Under the pieces are notes generated by a model. That model was not told the DNA's origin. It ran no database searches and worked only from the letters and a program-made list of their open reading frames with translations. DNA of 64,000 nucleotides from CAYWMY01 sp046352935. GTDB lineage: Bacteria; Pseudomonadota; Gammaproteobacteria; Steroidobacterales; Steroidobacteraceae. Numbering within the stretch: the first letter of the stretch is position 1; each line of letters starts with the position of its first letter. Position numbers and translations under genes: made by a program. Shown here one piece after another: positions 45,653 to 55,151 of this stretch. The stretch covers positions 62,001-126,000 of the forward strand of contig JAXMGR010000010.1 of assembly GCA_046352935.1 (NCBI GenBank), read 5' to 3'.

Positions 45653-46132
45653 ATGAGCGCCATCGCCCTGGACCGCATCGACTCGAAGATCCTGCAGGTG
45701 CTCTCGCGCGAGGGACGCATCAGCTGGCGGGACCTCGCCGAACGCGTCGGTCTCTCGTTGACGCCGACGCTGCGCCGGATCCGGCGCCTGGAGGAATCCG
45801 GCCTCATCGCGGGCTACGGCGCGCGCTTCGACGAAGACCGGCTGGGACTCGGGATCACGATGTTCATCTCGGTCACGCTCGATCGCCAGACCGAAGAGAC
45901 GCTCAAGGTGTTCGAGCGGCGCATCGCGGACGTGCCCGAGGTCATGAGCTGTCATCTCATGACGGGCGAGGCGGACTACCTGCTGCGTGTGGTCGTTGCG
46001 GACCTGGCGACGTACCAGCGCTTCATGCTCGACGTGCTGACGCGTATCCCGGGCGTCTCGCACATCCAGTCGAGCCTCGCGATCAAGCCGGTGTTCCAGC
46101 GTTCGACGCCGCCCCTGCCCCGCGTCCGCTGA
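45653..46132 (+). CDS. Lrp/AsnC-family transcriptional regulator
   Basis: 159 residues from the ATG at 45653. The N-terminal helix-turn-helix is LDRIDSKILQVLSREGRISWRDLAERVGLSLTPTLRRIRRLEESG. The C-terminal RAM (ligand/oligomer) domain includes VMSCHLMTGEADYLLRVV. It diverges from metF-metH, so it may respond to an amino acid such as methionine or glycine and regulate those genes; this is inferred from position only. Confidence 0.92.
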   Translation: MSAIALDRIDSKILQVLSREGRISWRDLAERVGLSLTPTLRRIRRLEESGLIAGYGARFDEDRLGLGITMFISVTLDRQTEETLKVFERRIADVPEVMSCHLMTGEADYLLRVVVADLATYQRFMLDVLTRIPGVSHIQSSLAIKPVFQRSTPPLPRVR

Positions 46133-46165
46133 TGCCGGGCACGGCCGCGGGATGCCCGCCGGGGG

Positions 46166-47167
46166 TCACTCGGCGACGATGCGCCGCTGCATGAGTGCGT
46201 CGATGACCGAACGGATCGGCAGCTGCTCGTCGATCACGCGGTAGACGTGCTCGCAGATCGGCATGTCCACCGAGAGGCGCTGCGCGACCCGGAAGACGGC
46301 CCGGGCGGCGTGCACGCCCTCGACGACCTGGCCGATGGCCGCGATCGCCTGGTCCACGCCCGTGCCCTTCGCGATGGCGAGCCCGAACCGCCGGTTGCGT
46401 GACTGGTCGTCGGTGCACGTCAGCACGAGGTCGCCGAGCCCCGCGAGTCCCATGAACGTGTCGCGATCGGCGCCGAGTGCTTCGCCGAGCCGTACCATCT
46501 CCGCGAGCCCGCGGGTGATCAGCGCGACACGTGTATTGGCGCCGTAGCCGAGACCGTCCGAGATGCCGGTCGCGATCGCGACCACGTTCTTGACCGCGCC
46601 GCCTACCTCGACTCCGGCGATGTCCGGCTGCGTGTAGGCCCGGAAGTTCTGTGCGGAGATGCTGCTCGCCAGTTCGAAGGCGAAACGCCCGTCGGGACTC
46701 GCCACCGCGATCGCGGTCGGGAGCCCGAGGCCCACCTCGCGCGCGAAGGTCGGTCCGGAAAGAACCGCGATCGGGATGCCGGCGCCCAGTACTTCCGCCG
46801 CGACCTGGTGCGGCAGTTTCCCGGTCTCGTGCTCGAAACCCTTGGTGGCCCAGGCCACCCGGGCTCCAGGGCCGAGAAGAGGCCGCAGCTGCCCGAGCAC
46901 GCTCCGGAAGGCGTTGCTCGACACGGCGACGAGCACGTCCCCGCCCCCCGCCAGGGCGCGGTGCAGCTCCGATTCCACCGTCAGCGCCGGCGGGAATTCG
47001 GCACCCGGCAGATAGCGCTGATTCCGGCGCTCGCGCGCGATGCGCTCCGGCTCGTCCTCGGATCTGCCCCACAGGATCGTGGGGCGGCCGGCGCGCGCGA
47101 ACTGTATCGCGAGCGCCGTGCCCCAGGAGCCCGCGCCGATGACGACCATCGGCGAGTTCAGTGGCAT
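46166..47167 (-). CDS. gpsA: Glycerol-3-phosphate dehydrogenase [NAD(P)+]
   Basis: 333 residues. N-terminal Rossmann motif VIGAGSWGTALA, VLSGPTFAREV and GLGYGANTRVALITRGLAEM carry the cofactor, substrate and catalytic regions. It supplies sn-glycerol-3-phosphate for phospholipid synthesis. It follows secB by 19 bases in the conserved yibN-grxC-secB-gpsA order. The TGA stop is 33 bases from the convergent Lrp-type gene. Confidence 0.97.
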   Translation of the reverse strand: MPLNSPMVVIGAGSWGTALAIQFARAGRPTILWGRSEDEPERIARERRNQRYLPGAEFPPALTVESELHRALAGGGDVLVAVSSNAFRSVLGQLRPLLGPGARVAWATKGFEHETGKLPHQVAAEVLGAGIPIAVLSGPTFAREVGLGLPTAIAVASPDGRFAFELASSISAQNFRAYTQPDIAGVEVGGAVKNVVAIATGISDGLGYGANTRVALITRGLAEMVRLGEALGADRDTFMGLAGLGDLVLTCTDDQSRNRRFGLAIAKGTGVDQAIAAIGQVVEGVHAARAVFRVAQRLSVDMPICEHVYRVIDEQLPIRSVIDALMQRRIVAE

Positions 47168-47186
47168 GCGGCCGCCGCGGCGATCT

Positions 47187-47684
47187 TCAGTTGATCTGAG
47201 TCGGCTGGGCTGCAGCGCCGCGTGCGGCCTGTTCCTGCAGCGAATGCTCGAAGATCGCGTCGAAGTTGACGGGCGGCAGGAAGAACGGTGGGAAGCCGCC
47301 CTTGGTGATCATGTCGGAAACGACCTGTCTCGCATACGGGAACAGGACGTTCGGGGCGAATGCGCCGAGAATGCGGCGCGTGTCGTCGGCCGAGTACCCG
47401 CGCACGACGAAGACTCCCGCCTGCTTGACCTCGACGAGGTAGACCGGGATCTCGCCGGTCTTGGCCTCGAGCGTCACGGTCAGCACGACCTCGTGCACGT
47501 CGCCGCCCAGGCTGTTCGTCGCTGAACCCAGGTTCAGCCCGACCTTCGGATCCTGTGACTGAGCGGGCACGAACGGGCCCTGCGGGGCCTCGAACGACAC
47601 GTCCTTGATGTAGACGTTCTGGAGCGCGATGCCGGGTGCGCCGGGGGCGGCGGCTTCGCCGTTGGGAAGATTCTGCTCAGACAT
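47187..47684 (-). CDS. secB: Protein-export chaperone SecB
   Basis: 165 residues. IALQNVYIKDVSFEAPQGP at the N-terminus and GYSADDTRRILGAFAPNVLFPYAR in the middle are SecB signatures. The C-terminal tail, rich in Ala/Gln, contacts SecA. The homotetramer keeps preproteins unfolded for SecA. Gln/Pro-rich ends are typical. Confidence 0.97.
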   Translation of the reverse strand: MSEQNLPNGEAAAPGAPGIALQNVYIKDVSFEAPQGPFVPAQSQDPKVGLNLGSATNSLGGDVHEVVLTVTLEAKTGEIPVYLVEVKQAGVFVVRGYSADDTRRILGAFAPNVLFPYARQVVSDMITKGGFPPFFLPPVNFDAIFEHSLQEQAARGAAAQPTQIN

Positions 47685-47738
47685 GAGAGGAAGTCCTTTG
47701 TCGCTGACGATCGGGCGGAAGTGGAACGGACGCGCGGC

Positions 47739-47999
47739 TCAGCCGGCCAGGAGCGGATCCAGTCCGCCGGCCGCGTCCAGCGCGTGCAGATCGTCGCAGC
47801 CACCCACGTGGTGCGAGCCGATGAAGATCTGGGGTACCGTGGTCCGGCCGCTCGCGGCGATCATTTCTTCGCGCCGTCCGGGGGCAGCCTCTATGTCGAT
47901 TTCCATGTAGGCCGCGCCTTTCTGCTGCAGCAGCGCCTTGGCGCGAGCGCAGTACGGGCACCAGGACTTGGTGTAGATGCGGATCTCGGGTGTCGGCAT
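47739..47999 (-). CDS. grxC: Glutaredoxin 3
   Basis: 86 residues with the dithiol site CPYC (Cys14-Cys17) in YTKSWCPYCARAKALL, the TVPQIFIGSHHVGGCDDL glutathione-binding region and a further Cys near residue 67. It reduces disulfides using glutathione. Genes either side are secB and yibN. Confidence 0.95.
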   Translation of the reverse strand: MPTPEIRIYTKSWCPYCARAKALLQQKGAAYMEIDIEAAPGRREEMIAASGRTTVPQIFIGSHHVGGCDDLHALDAAGGLDPLLAG

Positions 48000-48002
48000 G
48001 GT

Positions 48003-48425
48003 TCAGCTCTTCACGAGAGGCAGATTGTCCTGGCGCCAGGCCGAAAGGCCACCGCGCAGGTTGAAGACCTGCTTGAACCCGAGTCGGGTCAGATGGCGCG
48101 CAGCAGACCCGGAAGTCGTTCCGGTGTCGCAGCACATGATCAGTGTTCTTTCCTTGAACCGCGCCAGTGACTCGGCGCCGGCGGCGATCTCGTCGCCGGG
48201 AACATTGCGCGCGTTCCCGATGTGCCCTGCCTTGAAATTGCCGTTCGACCGGACATCGATCAGGACCGCGCCCTGGTTCATCAGGCGCACGGCTTCCGTC
48301 GGGCTCACCGCCGCGAACGATCCGGCCTGCGTGCGTAACTCGTAAGCCAGCGTCGCGACCACCATCGCGACCGCCAGTGCGACGAGGAACGGGTGGTTCG
48401 CAGCGAATTCCAGCAATCGGTCCAT
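48003..48425 (-). CDS. Membrane-anchored rhodanese-like protein YibN
   Basis: 140 residues from the ATG at 48425; the longer frame lacks family support. An N-terminal membrane helix (about 12-30, FLVALAVAMVVATLAYEL) is followed by a rhodanese domain with the site CCDTGTTS (Cys98/Cys99). It matches E. coli YibN in layout and in its place before grxC. It is the second rhodanese in the window and unrelated in position to the sulfide module. In many relatives a phosphoglycerate mutase gene separates yibN and envC; here none does. Confidence 0.9.
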   Translation of the reverse strand: MDRLLEFAANHPFLVALAVAMVVATLAYELRTQAGSFAAVSPTEAVRLMNQGAVLIDVRSNGNFKAGHIGNARNVPGDEIAAGAESLARFKERTLIMCCDTGTTSGSAARHLTRLGFKQVFNLRGGLSAWRQDNLPLVKS

Positions 48426-48638
48426 GGGGACTTCAGATCTGCGGGGGACGGAAAGGGCGCGAAGTATATCAGCCCGTGCGCGCATGGCTCCGCAGGACCG
48501 ACCGGAGCGCGCCGCGGGGACGCGGTCGCGCAGGCCGGCGCCCGCCGGGAATCGGCGACCCGCGGGCGCCACCCCGGGGGCGACTCAGGCGGACGCGCCG
48601 GGTACCATCTCCGCTTCCCGCGCCCGGCTCCCGTGCTC
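48426..48638. promoter_or_regulatory. Divergent yibN/envC intergenic region
   Basis: 213 bases between the divergent starts of yibN and envC, where both promoters must lie. I see no clear -35/-10 pair or operator in this GC-rich stretch. Confidence 0.3.
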
Positions 48639-49775
48639 ATGCAGCGTTTCACCTTGCTTCTGTTGTTCATGCTCCTGGCGGGCGCCGGCCATGCGGACCG
48701 GGGCGACCCCGAGGAGGACCTGGCGCGTATCCGCGAGAAGATCGGCGCGCTGCAGCAGTCGGTTCGCGAGGACCTGGGGCGTCGTGACCGCGTGGCCGTG
48801 CAGCTCCGCGAGGCCGAGGCGAAGGTCGGCGAGGCCTCCCGCAGGCTGGCCGCGGTCCGACGCGACATCCGCGCGAGTGACCTGCGGCTGGCTGGACTGA
48901 GGGCCGAACGACAGCGCAACGAACGCATCCTGCTCGAGGAGCGCGATGCGCTCGCCGCCCAGCTGCGGGCAGCCTACGTCAATGGCCGCGAGGAGCAGCT
49001 CAAGCTGCTGTTGAACCAGCAGGATCCGGCTGCAATCGGCCGCATGCTCGTCTACTACGGTTACTTCGGCAGGGCGCGCGCGGACAGGATCGGCACCATC
49101 GAGACTGCGGTGCACCGCCTCGAACAGGTGACCGTGGAGGAGCGCGAGACCCGGGCCGGCCTGGAACGGCTCGCGAAGCAGCAGGCTCAGGAAGTCCGTT
49201 CGCTCGACGGTGCGCGCGGCGAACGACGCGCCGCCCTGAGCGAGGTCAATTCCCAGATCCGGAGTCGCAAGGACAGCCTCGCGAAGCTCCGCCGCGAGGC
49301 CGCTGCCGTACAGCGGCTGGTCGAGGACCTGCGCCGCCGCCTGCCCGAGGTTCCGCCGCCGGAGGGGGGGCTGCCGTTCGAGCGGGTGCGTGGCCGGCTG
49401 CCCTGGCCTGTCGCCGGGCGCATCATCGAAAACTTCGGTGCGCCGCGAGGCGGTGGACTGCGCTGGAATGGCCTGCTGATCTCCGCCGAGCGCGGTGCGG
49501 AGGTCCGGGCGCCTTACGGTGGCCGCGTCGTCTACGCGGACTGGCTGCCCGGGCTCGGCCTGCTGCTGATCATCGATCACGGCGGTGGCTACATGAGCCT
49601 GTACGGACACAACGAGCAGATCTTCAAGGCCGCGGGGACGGCCGTCGCGACGGGAGACGTGATCGCGAGCGTGGGCGACTCGGGGGGGCGGGACACACCC
49701 GCGCTGTACTTCGAGATCCGCCGCAGCGCCCGCGCGATCGATCCGCGTCCCTGGTTCGGCCGTTCGGCTCCCTGA
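48639..49775 (+). CDS. envC: Murein hydrolase activator EnvC
   Basis: 378 residues from the ATG at 48639 with a signal peptide (MQRFTLLLLFMLLAGAGHA). A long coiled coil (about 25-245) precedes a LytM/M23 domain (about 260-378). The M23 active-site first His is replaced (RWNGLLISAERG) and the later HGGGYMSLYGHNE remains. This is the catalytically dead layout of EnvC, which activates amidases AmiA/AmiB at the septum with FtsEX. Starts at 48633 (GTG) cannot be excluded. Confidence 0.93.
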   Translation: MQRFTLLLLFMLLAGAGHADRGDPEEDLARIREKIGALQQSVREDLGRRDRVAVQLREAEAKVGEASRRLAAVRRDIRASDLRLAGLRAERQRNERILLEERDALAAQLRAAYVNGREEQLKLLLNQQDPAAIGRMLVYYGYFGRARADRIGTIETAVHRLEQVTVEERETRAGLERLAKQQAQEVRSLDGARGERRAALSEVNSQIRSRKDSLAKLRREAAAVQRLVEDLRRRLPEVPPPEGGLPFERVRGRLPWPVAGRIIENFGAPRGGGLRWNGLLISAERGAEVRAPYGGRVVYADWLPGLGLLLIIDHGGGYMSLYGHNEQIFKAAGTAVATGDVIASVGDSGGRDTPALYFEIRRSARAIDPRPWFGRSAP

Positions 49776-49977
49776 GCGGTCGGCTCCGCTGCGTTCGTCG
49801 CCGGGGGCCTGCCGTGCCGCTGTGCGTACCCCCGCGGGTCGCGGTGCATCCAGGCCTCTGACCGGTTCTGCCGTCGAGATGACATAGTCCGGGAAACTGC
49901 GGGGCGTCTCACAGCCGCACGAACCCTGATCGGCGAGCATCACCGTCGCGTTGCTCCGACCGTTCCTGGTATCCGCG

Positions 49978-52182
49978 ATGCCCGAAAAAACCAGTCGCAT
50001 GACAGCCCTGCCGACGCACCTCGGCGGCTCGAGACCATCCCTCGACCCCTATGGTCAACTGCTCAAGTCGCTGATGCCCGGTGCATCGGGAATCGCCGTC
50101 TACGACGCGCGCGGAACACCCCTCTGGGTCGGCAGCGAGTATCACGGACCGGATCCGCAGCCTCTGGTCGATGCGGCCCTCGGCGAGGCGCCGCCGTTGA
50201 CGACGGCGGAGGTCGATGGCTTCACACGGGATCACGAAGGATCACCAGCCTATGTCTTCCGTGTGCGCAACGATCACGGCGAGGTCATCGCGGTCTGCTG
50301 TCTGATCACACGCGATTCCGAGAAGCGGCCCTACTCTCTGGTGCTCGCGCTCGTGCGCCCTGTGCTCGAATGCCTCAAGCGCGAACTCGACGCGCGCGCC
50401 AGCGTCGGTGCGCTGGCGCGCAATCTCGAGGCCCACGATCACGACCTGGCGCTGCTCCTCGAGATGCCCTGCGACGCGGGACCGGGTGACGAGCTCGGAG
50501 CGCTGACCCAGAAGTGTCTCGATCATCTCGGCTGCGAGCTGGCTGCGCTCGTCGTGCCCGAGCGCAACATCGCGATCTGCAAGGCACCGCCCGGCGTCAA
50601 GCCCAGGGCGGATGTGCTGACGCGCATGCATCGTCATCTCCTGAACTGGGCGCAGCTGCAGCGACGGCCGCTCATCGTGAATCGGCTCGCTGTCCCGACG
50701 GATCCGGAGACGCGTCCGCCATTCCGGATCCTGTCCGTGCCCCTGCGCCATGCTTCGGGCCGCATCGCGGGTTTCCTCGGGCTGTTCCGCGCATCGCAGG
50801 TCCGGGAATTCGACCTCAAGGACCAGCAGGTCGCGAGTCTCGTCGCGCGCCGCATCACTGGAATCCTGGCGACCCACTACGATGGATCGACGGGGCTCCT
50901 CACGCGGGTCGCGCTCGGCGGGCAGGTCCAGGGTCTGCTCGCGGGTGGCGGGATCACCGGCCCCCATGCCGTCCTCTATCTCGATATCGACGGACTCCAC
51001 GCGATCAACGAAAGCCTGGGTATGGAGGCGGGCGACGAGGCGATCTCCAGGGTTGCCGAGATCCTGCGCAGAAAACCTCGCGCGAATGCATTGTCCGGAC
51101 GCCTCACGGGTGACCGTTTCGCCGTCTTCCTCCCCGACTGCGACATGACGGCGGCCGTCGAGGCAGCCGAGACCATCCGCGCCTGCTGCGCGGAGATCAC
51201 CTGCGTGCGCGGAGAAACGAGCATGCCGGTCACCGCCAGCATCGGCATCGCGGAAGTGCCGGAGGGAGCCGCCGCATTCGAGCACGGCCTCGCACAGGCG
51301 GAAATCGCCTGCAAGACCGCCAGGATGCACGGGCGCGGGACAGTCCACATGCACCGGCATCCGGTCCTCGGGTCCGGCGTCGATGCAGCCGAATCCGCGC
51401 TGCGGGACCGCCTGCAGGCGGCCCTCGACGGACATGGACTCGCGCTCAGCGCACAGCCCATCCTGCCGCTCGCGGGCGTCGCCGGGCGCCCGCACTTCGA
51501 GCTCCTGCTGCGCCTCCGTGGCGTGGACAGCGAGACCATGGGACCGGCGAAGTTCCTCGCGGTCGCCCAACGCCATGGACTGATGGCCCGCATCGACCGC
51601 TGGGTCGTGGGGACGGCGCTGGACACCCTGAGGGCGCATGCGGGGGCGCTGGCCGCGACGGGCGTGCGCTTCTCGATCAACCTGTCGGCGGCCGCGATCG
51701 GCGACGAGTCCTTCCACGAGTTCCTTGAAGCCCGCGTTCGCGACAGCGGCATTCCCCCTGCGATGCTCTGTTTCGAGATCGGCGAGGTCGCGGCCGCGAG
51801 CAACCTGACGCGGGCCGATCGCCTCATGCAGCGGCTGCGATTGCAGGGCTGCAGCTTCGCGCTCGATGACTTCGGCGCCGGGCTGTCATCGCTCGGCCAG
51901 CTGAAGACGCTGCCGGTCTCGGTGCTGAAGATCGACGGCAGTCTGGTGCGTGAGGCGACCACCAATCAGCGTACCGAGGCCATGTTGAGAGCCATCGCGC
52001 AGCTCGCACACACCATGGGCATGGAGACCGTCGCCGAAGTGGTGGAAACCGAGGAATCCCGGACGCGCATGGCCGAACTCGGCATCGACTACGGCCAGGG
52101 TTACGCGATCGGTCGGCCGATGCCGCTGGCAGAAGTGCTCGCTGATCTCGCCTTGTACAGCGAGGTCGCCGGCTGGAGCTGA
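49978..52182 (+). CDS. GAF-GGDEF(degenerate)-EAL protein, probable c-di-GMP phosphodiesterase
   Basis: 734 residues from ATG 49978; TTG at 49951 is an alternative. An N-terminal region (about 1-130) and a GAF-like sensor (about 155-300) precede a GGDEF domain (about 310-460) whose signature is LTGDRF, so cyclase activity is likely lost. The EAL domain (about 475-730) keeps ExLxR (FELLLRL), NLSAA, the Asp pair and Lys (LDDFGAGLSS, LKIDG) and Glu (VAEVVETEE), so it should hydrolyse c-di-GMP. No membrane helices: cytosolic sensor. It lies between envC and a protease gene that are often adjacent in relatives. Confidence 0.88.
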   Translation: MPEKTSRMTALPTHLGGSRPSLDPYGQLLKSLMPGASGIAVYDARGTPLWVGSEYHGPDPQPLVDAALGEAPPLTTAEVDGFTRDHEGSPAYVFRVRNDHGEVIAVCCLITRDSEKRPYSLVLALVRPVLECLKRELDARASVGALARNLEAHDHDLALLLEMPCDAGPGDELGALTQKCLDHLGCELAALVVPERNIAICKAPPGVKPRADVLTRMHRHLLNWAQLQRRPLIVNRLAVPTDPETRPPFRILSVPLRHASGRIAGFLGLFRASQVREFDLKDQQVASLVARRITGILATHYDGSTGLLTRVALGGQVQGLLAGGGITGPHAVLYLDIDGLHAINESLGMEAGDEAISRVAEILRRKPRANALSGRLTGDRFAVFLPDCDMTAAVEAAETIRACCAEITCVRGETSMPVTASIGIAEVPEGAAAFEHGLAQAEIACKTARMHGRGTVHMHRHPVLGSGVDAAESALRDRLQAALDGHGLALSAQPILPLAGVAGRPHFELLLRLRGVDSETMGPAKFLAVAQRHGLMARIDRWVVGTALDTLRAHAGALAATGVRFSINLSAAAIGDESFHEFLEARVRDSGIPPAMLCFEIGEVAAASNLTRADRLMQRLRLQGCSFALDDFGAGLSSLGQLKTLPVSVLKIDGSLVREATTNQRTEAMLRAIAQLAHTMGMETVAEVVETEESRTRMAELGIDYGQGYAIGRPMPLAEVLADLALYSEVAGWS

Positions 52183-52261
52183 TTTCCCGACCGATCCGGC
52201 GGTGCTGGCGGCAGCAGAGCCGCCGCGAGGGATGATCCGCAGCCGGCCACCTGGAACCAAC

Positions 52262-53488
52262 ATGAAACCGCCACATACGCTGCTCGCGCTGTCGATCGGA
52301 GTCGCCATCGGCTTCTCGATCGCCGTGGCGGGCGGCGTGCGTGCCTCGCGTGAATCGGGTGGCATGGATTCCCCGACACGCGGGTCACGGCTCTTCGCCG
52401 AGGTGGCAGAACGCGTCAAGACCGACTATGTCGAACCCGTCGACGACCGGCGGCTCATGGAACTCGCCGTGCGCGGCATGGTGGCCGGTCTCGACCCGCA
52501 CTCGACGCTGCTCGATGCCACGGAGTACGCCGAACAGCAGTCCCGTGTCCGGGGTCACTACGCGGGGATCGGCATCGAGGTGGCCGTCCGCGATTCGGCT
52601 CTCCGCGTCGTCGCACCGATCGAAGATTCCCCCGCGGATCACGCGGGACTGCACAGTGGCGATGTGCTCGTGGCCATCGACGGCCGTGAACTCTCGACTG
52701 TTGATCCCGCGCAGGCCGTCGATCTGCTGCGAGGCCCCGAGGGCTCCGTCGTGCGACTGACCGTCGATCGGGAAGGCGCGGGCGAGCCACTGCCGTTCAC
52801 CGTGCGTCGTGGGCACATCGCCCCGTGCAGCGTCCGGGATGTGATGCTGGGACAGGGAATCGGCTACGTCCGGATCCGCTGCTTCGGCGAAGCCACGGCA
52901 GACGAACTGGGCCGCGCGCTGGCCCGGCTCGCCGGTGCGAACGGCGGGCCACTGCGCGGGCTGGTACTGGACCTGCGGGACAATCCGGGCGGCGATCTCG
53001 ATGCGGCGACCGCAGCGGCGGACCTGTTCCTGGACGACGGCGTGATCGTGTCGGCGACCGGCAGGGCGTCCGATGCGCGCTTCTCCGTCGCGGCACGGCC
53101 GGGCGACGCACTGGACGGCGCGTCACTCGCGGTACTCGTCAACGGTGGATCAGCATCGGCGGCGGAGATCCTCGCAGGAGCCCTGCACGACCATGGCCGT
53201 GCCGTGATCGTCGGGCGGACGACCTTCGGGAAGGGCTCGGTACAGACGCTGCTGCCTCTGTCGGACGGACACGCACTGAAGCTGACCACCTCGTATTACT
53301 ACACGCCCTCGGGAGCGTCGATCAGCGGTCGCGGCATCCGGCCGGACATCGTTCTCGCACGCGGTGTGATGACCGCTCCCGGTAATGCGCCCCCGCTTGT
53401 CGACCGCGACGACGAGGTCCGCGCGGCGGTCGTGGCACTCGACCACCGGCCGCGACATACCGGTCGTCTGCAGGAGGCAAGGCCGTGA
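52262..53488 (+). CDS. ctpA: Carboxyl-terminal processing protease (S41 family)
   Basis: 408 residues from the ATG at 52262; the frame is open further up without support. An N-terminal signal anchor (about 5-25) is followed by the S41 cap, a PDZ domain (about 98-170, HYAGIGIEVAV) and the serine-lysine protease core with NGGSASAAEI (Ser297) and TTFGKGSVQTL (Lys324). It trims periplasmic proteins. In relatives this gene follows envC directly; here the EAL protein separates them. Confidence 0.93.
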   Translation: MKPPHTLLALSIGVAIGFSIAVAGGVRASRESGGMDSPTRGSRLFAEVAERVKTDYVEPVDDRRLMELAVRGMVAGLDPHSTLLDATEYAEQQSRVRGHYAGIGIEVAVRDSALRVVAPIEDSPADHAGLHSGDVLVAIDGRELSTVDPAQAVDLLRGPEGSVVRLTVDREGAGEPLPFTVRRGHIAPCSVRDVMLGQGIGYVRIRCFGEATADELGRALARLAGANGGPLRGLVLDLRDNPGGDLDAATAAADLFLDDGVIVSATGRASDARFSVAARPGDALDGASLAVLVNGGSASAAEILAGALHDHGRAVIVGRTTFGKGSVQTLLPLSDGHALKLTTSYYYTPSGASISGRGIRPDIVLARGVMTAPGNAPPLVDRDDEVRAAVVALDHRPRHTGRLQEARP

Positions 53489-54579
53489 TGCGCGCCCACG
53501 ACGTGGCGGCCGTGAAAGCCATGCCGGCACGCATCGACACCGATGTTGCCTCGCGACCCGCCGCCACGTGGACATCGCCCGCGCTGCGCAGCATCGAGTA
53601 CATCGACTGGCTGCTGCTCTCGCTGTCGGCCCTGTACCTCCTCGCTGCAGGACGTCCGCTGCCGCAGCCGTGGCTCGCTGCCGGGGCCGTGGCATCGTTC
53701 GGCACCCTGCTCGTCGTGCTCCGGTTGCCGCGGCTCGCGAGGCTCGACAGCCGCGGGCGGCTGTGGGTGACGGTCGCGGCGATGATCCTGTTCGTTGCGG
53801 CGGTTGCCTCGCAGACCGGCGGGCTGCGCAGCGCACTCACCAACCTGTTCCTGCTGCCCGTCCTGCTGGCCGCCGTGATGCTCGGTGTTGCGGCGACAGT
53901 GGCGGTGCTGGCCGCCGTGGCGGTGGCGCTCGTAGTGCTGCACGGCTTCGACGCCACGACTCCGCACGCACCCGTGGCGTTCGTGGCGGCAGTGTGTGCC
54001 GAGTTCCTGCCGCTGCTGCTCGTGGGCTTTCTGGCGCAGCACTTCGCAGCTTCGGTCGAAAGCGCGGAACACAGGATTCGCGAGCTCGCCGAACGCGACG
54101 GGCACACCGGCCTGCTCAACATGAGGGCGTTCGATGAGCGCCTGTCCAGCGAATTCGAGGCCGCTGCAGGCGGCGCAGGCCGGTTCGCCCTGCTGATGGT
54201 CGACGTCGAGGGGCTGCGGGCACTCAACGAGGCCTACGGCTACGCAGCCGGAAACCTCGCGCTGAAGACCGTCGCCGATGCCGTGCAGCGGACGATCCGC
54301 ACCAGCGACTCGGCCGCACGCTACGGCGGCGACGAGTTCGCAGTGCTCGTTGCCGGCGCGACACCGGAAGTGGCCGAGGCCGTGGCGCAACGGCTGCGCA
54401 ATACGGTCTATCACAGTCTCTTCCCGGTCGCAGGCAGGATGCTGCGTGCCACGGTGAGCGTCGGTGCGGCCGCGTATCCGCGTGATGCGCGCAGCATTCG
54501 GGATCTCGTCGCGGCGGCGGATCGCCGCATGCGGCAGGACAAGGAACTGCGCAAGCGCCCCGGATCCGAGCGTGGCTGA
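53485..54579 (+). CDS. Membrane-bound diguanylate cyclase (GGDEF)
   Basis: 364 residues; GTG at 53485 overlaps the protease stop and ATG at 53488 is an alternative, both behind AGGAGG. Several hydrophobic helices (about 40-195) precede a GGDEF domain (about 205-355) with the intact RYGGDEFAVL active site, so it should make c-di-GMP. It pairs with the c-di-GMP phosphodiesterase-type protein just upstream of the protease. Confidence 0.92.
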   Translation: MMRAHDVAAVKAMPARIDTDVASRPAATWTSPALRSIEYIDWLLLSLSALYLLAAGRPLPQPWLAAGAVASFGTLLVVLRLPRLARLDSRGRLWVTVAAMILFVAAVASQTGGLRSALTNLFLLPVLLAAVMLGVAATVAVLAAVAVALVVLHGFDATTPHAPVAFVAAVCAEFLPLLLVGFLAQHFAASVESAEHRIRELAERDGHTGLLNMRAFDERLSSEFEAAAGGAGRFALLMVDVEGLRALNEAYGYAAGNLALKTVADAVQRTIRTSDSAARYGGDEFAVLVAGATPEVAEAVAQRLRNTVYHSLFPVAGRMLRATVSVGAAAYPRDARSIRDLVAAADRRMRQDKELRKRPGSERG

Positions 54580-54692
54580 GCGCCTGCGGGCGTGATCTCC
54601 TGGCCAGACCGGCGACGCGCATCGTGAGTCGTTCGCATGATGCGACAAGCGGCACTGTCTGAAGATACCCGTGCTGCGGCAGAATCCGCCCC

Positions 54693-55151
54693 ATGTCCAT
54701 GAAACTGCGTGGCTACATGGAGTCGTGCAACATCCCGGCATCACCGCAGGCCGTCTGGCAGGCGCTCGTCGATCCCGTTCTGCTGGCGCAATGGCTGGCG
54801 ACGGCGGTGACCGTGGAGCCACGGCCGGGTGGACTCTATCGCTTCGAGCACGCCCATGGGGGACGGCGCGAGGCACATATCGACGTCTTCGATCCCCCGC
54901 GCCGACTGCGGCTGATCCACTTCGCGCAGCCTGACTGGCCCGCCGGCGCCGAGGCCGTCCCGGTCGACGACGTCATGGTCGTGGAGCGGAACGACGGTAC
55001 CGTCGTCCGGGTGCTGGGCTCGGGTGTGCCGGGCGATCCGGCCTGGGATCCCGTCCTGCGTCGGTGGCGAGGCACGTGGGCGGTCGGCCTCGCGGCTCTG
55101 AAGCGCATGCTCGAGCGTCCGGCGGCCGGCTCACGCACGGTCCCGGAATGA
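54693..55151 (+). CDS. SRPBCC (START-like/AHSA1) domain protein
   Basis: 152 residues. The single helix-grip domain begins SCNIPASPQAVWQALVDPVLLAQWL and continues with GGLYRFEHAHGG, the usual AHSA1-like pattern. It likely binds a hydrophobic ligand; ligand unknown. Its stop overlaps the start of the amidohydrolase-like gene by four bases (ATGA), so the pair is probably co-translated. Confidence 0.85.
   Translation: MSMKLRGYMESCNIPASPQAVWQALVDPVLLAQWLATAVTVEPRPGGLYRFEHAHGGRREAHIDVFDPPRRLRLIHFAQPDWPAGAEAVPVDDVMVVERNDGTVVRVLGSGVPGDPAWDPVLRRWRGTWAVGLAALKRMLERPAAGSRTVPE

Noticed and set aside
48585..50000. 471-codon minus-strand frame opposite envC
   Set aside because: Mirror of the envC coiled-coil codons; envC carries signal peptide and LytM domain.
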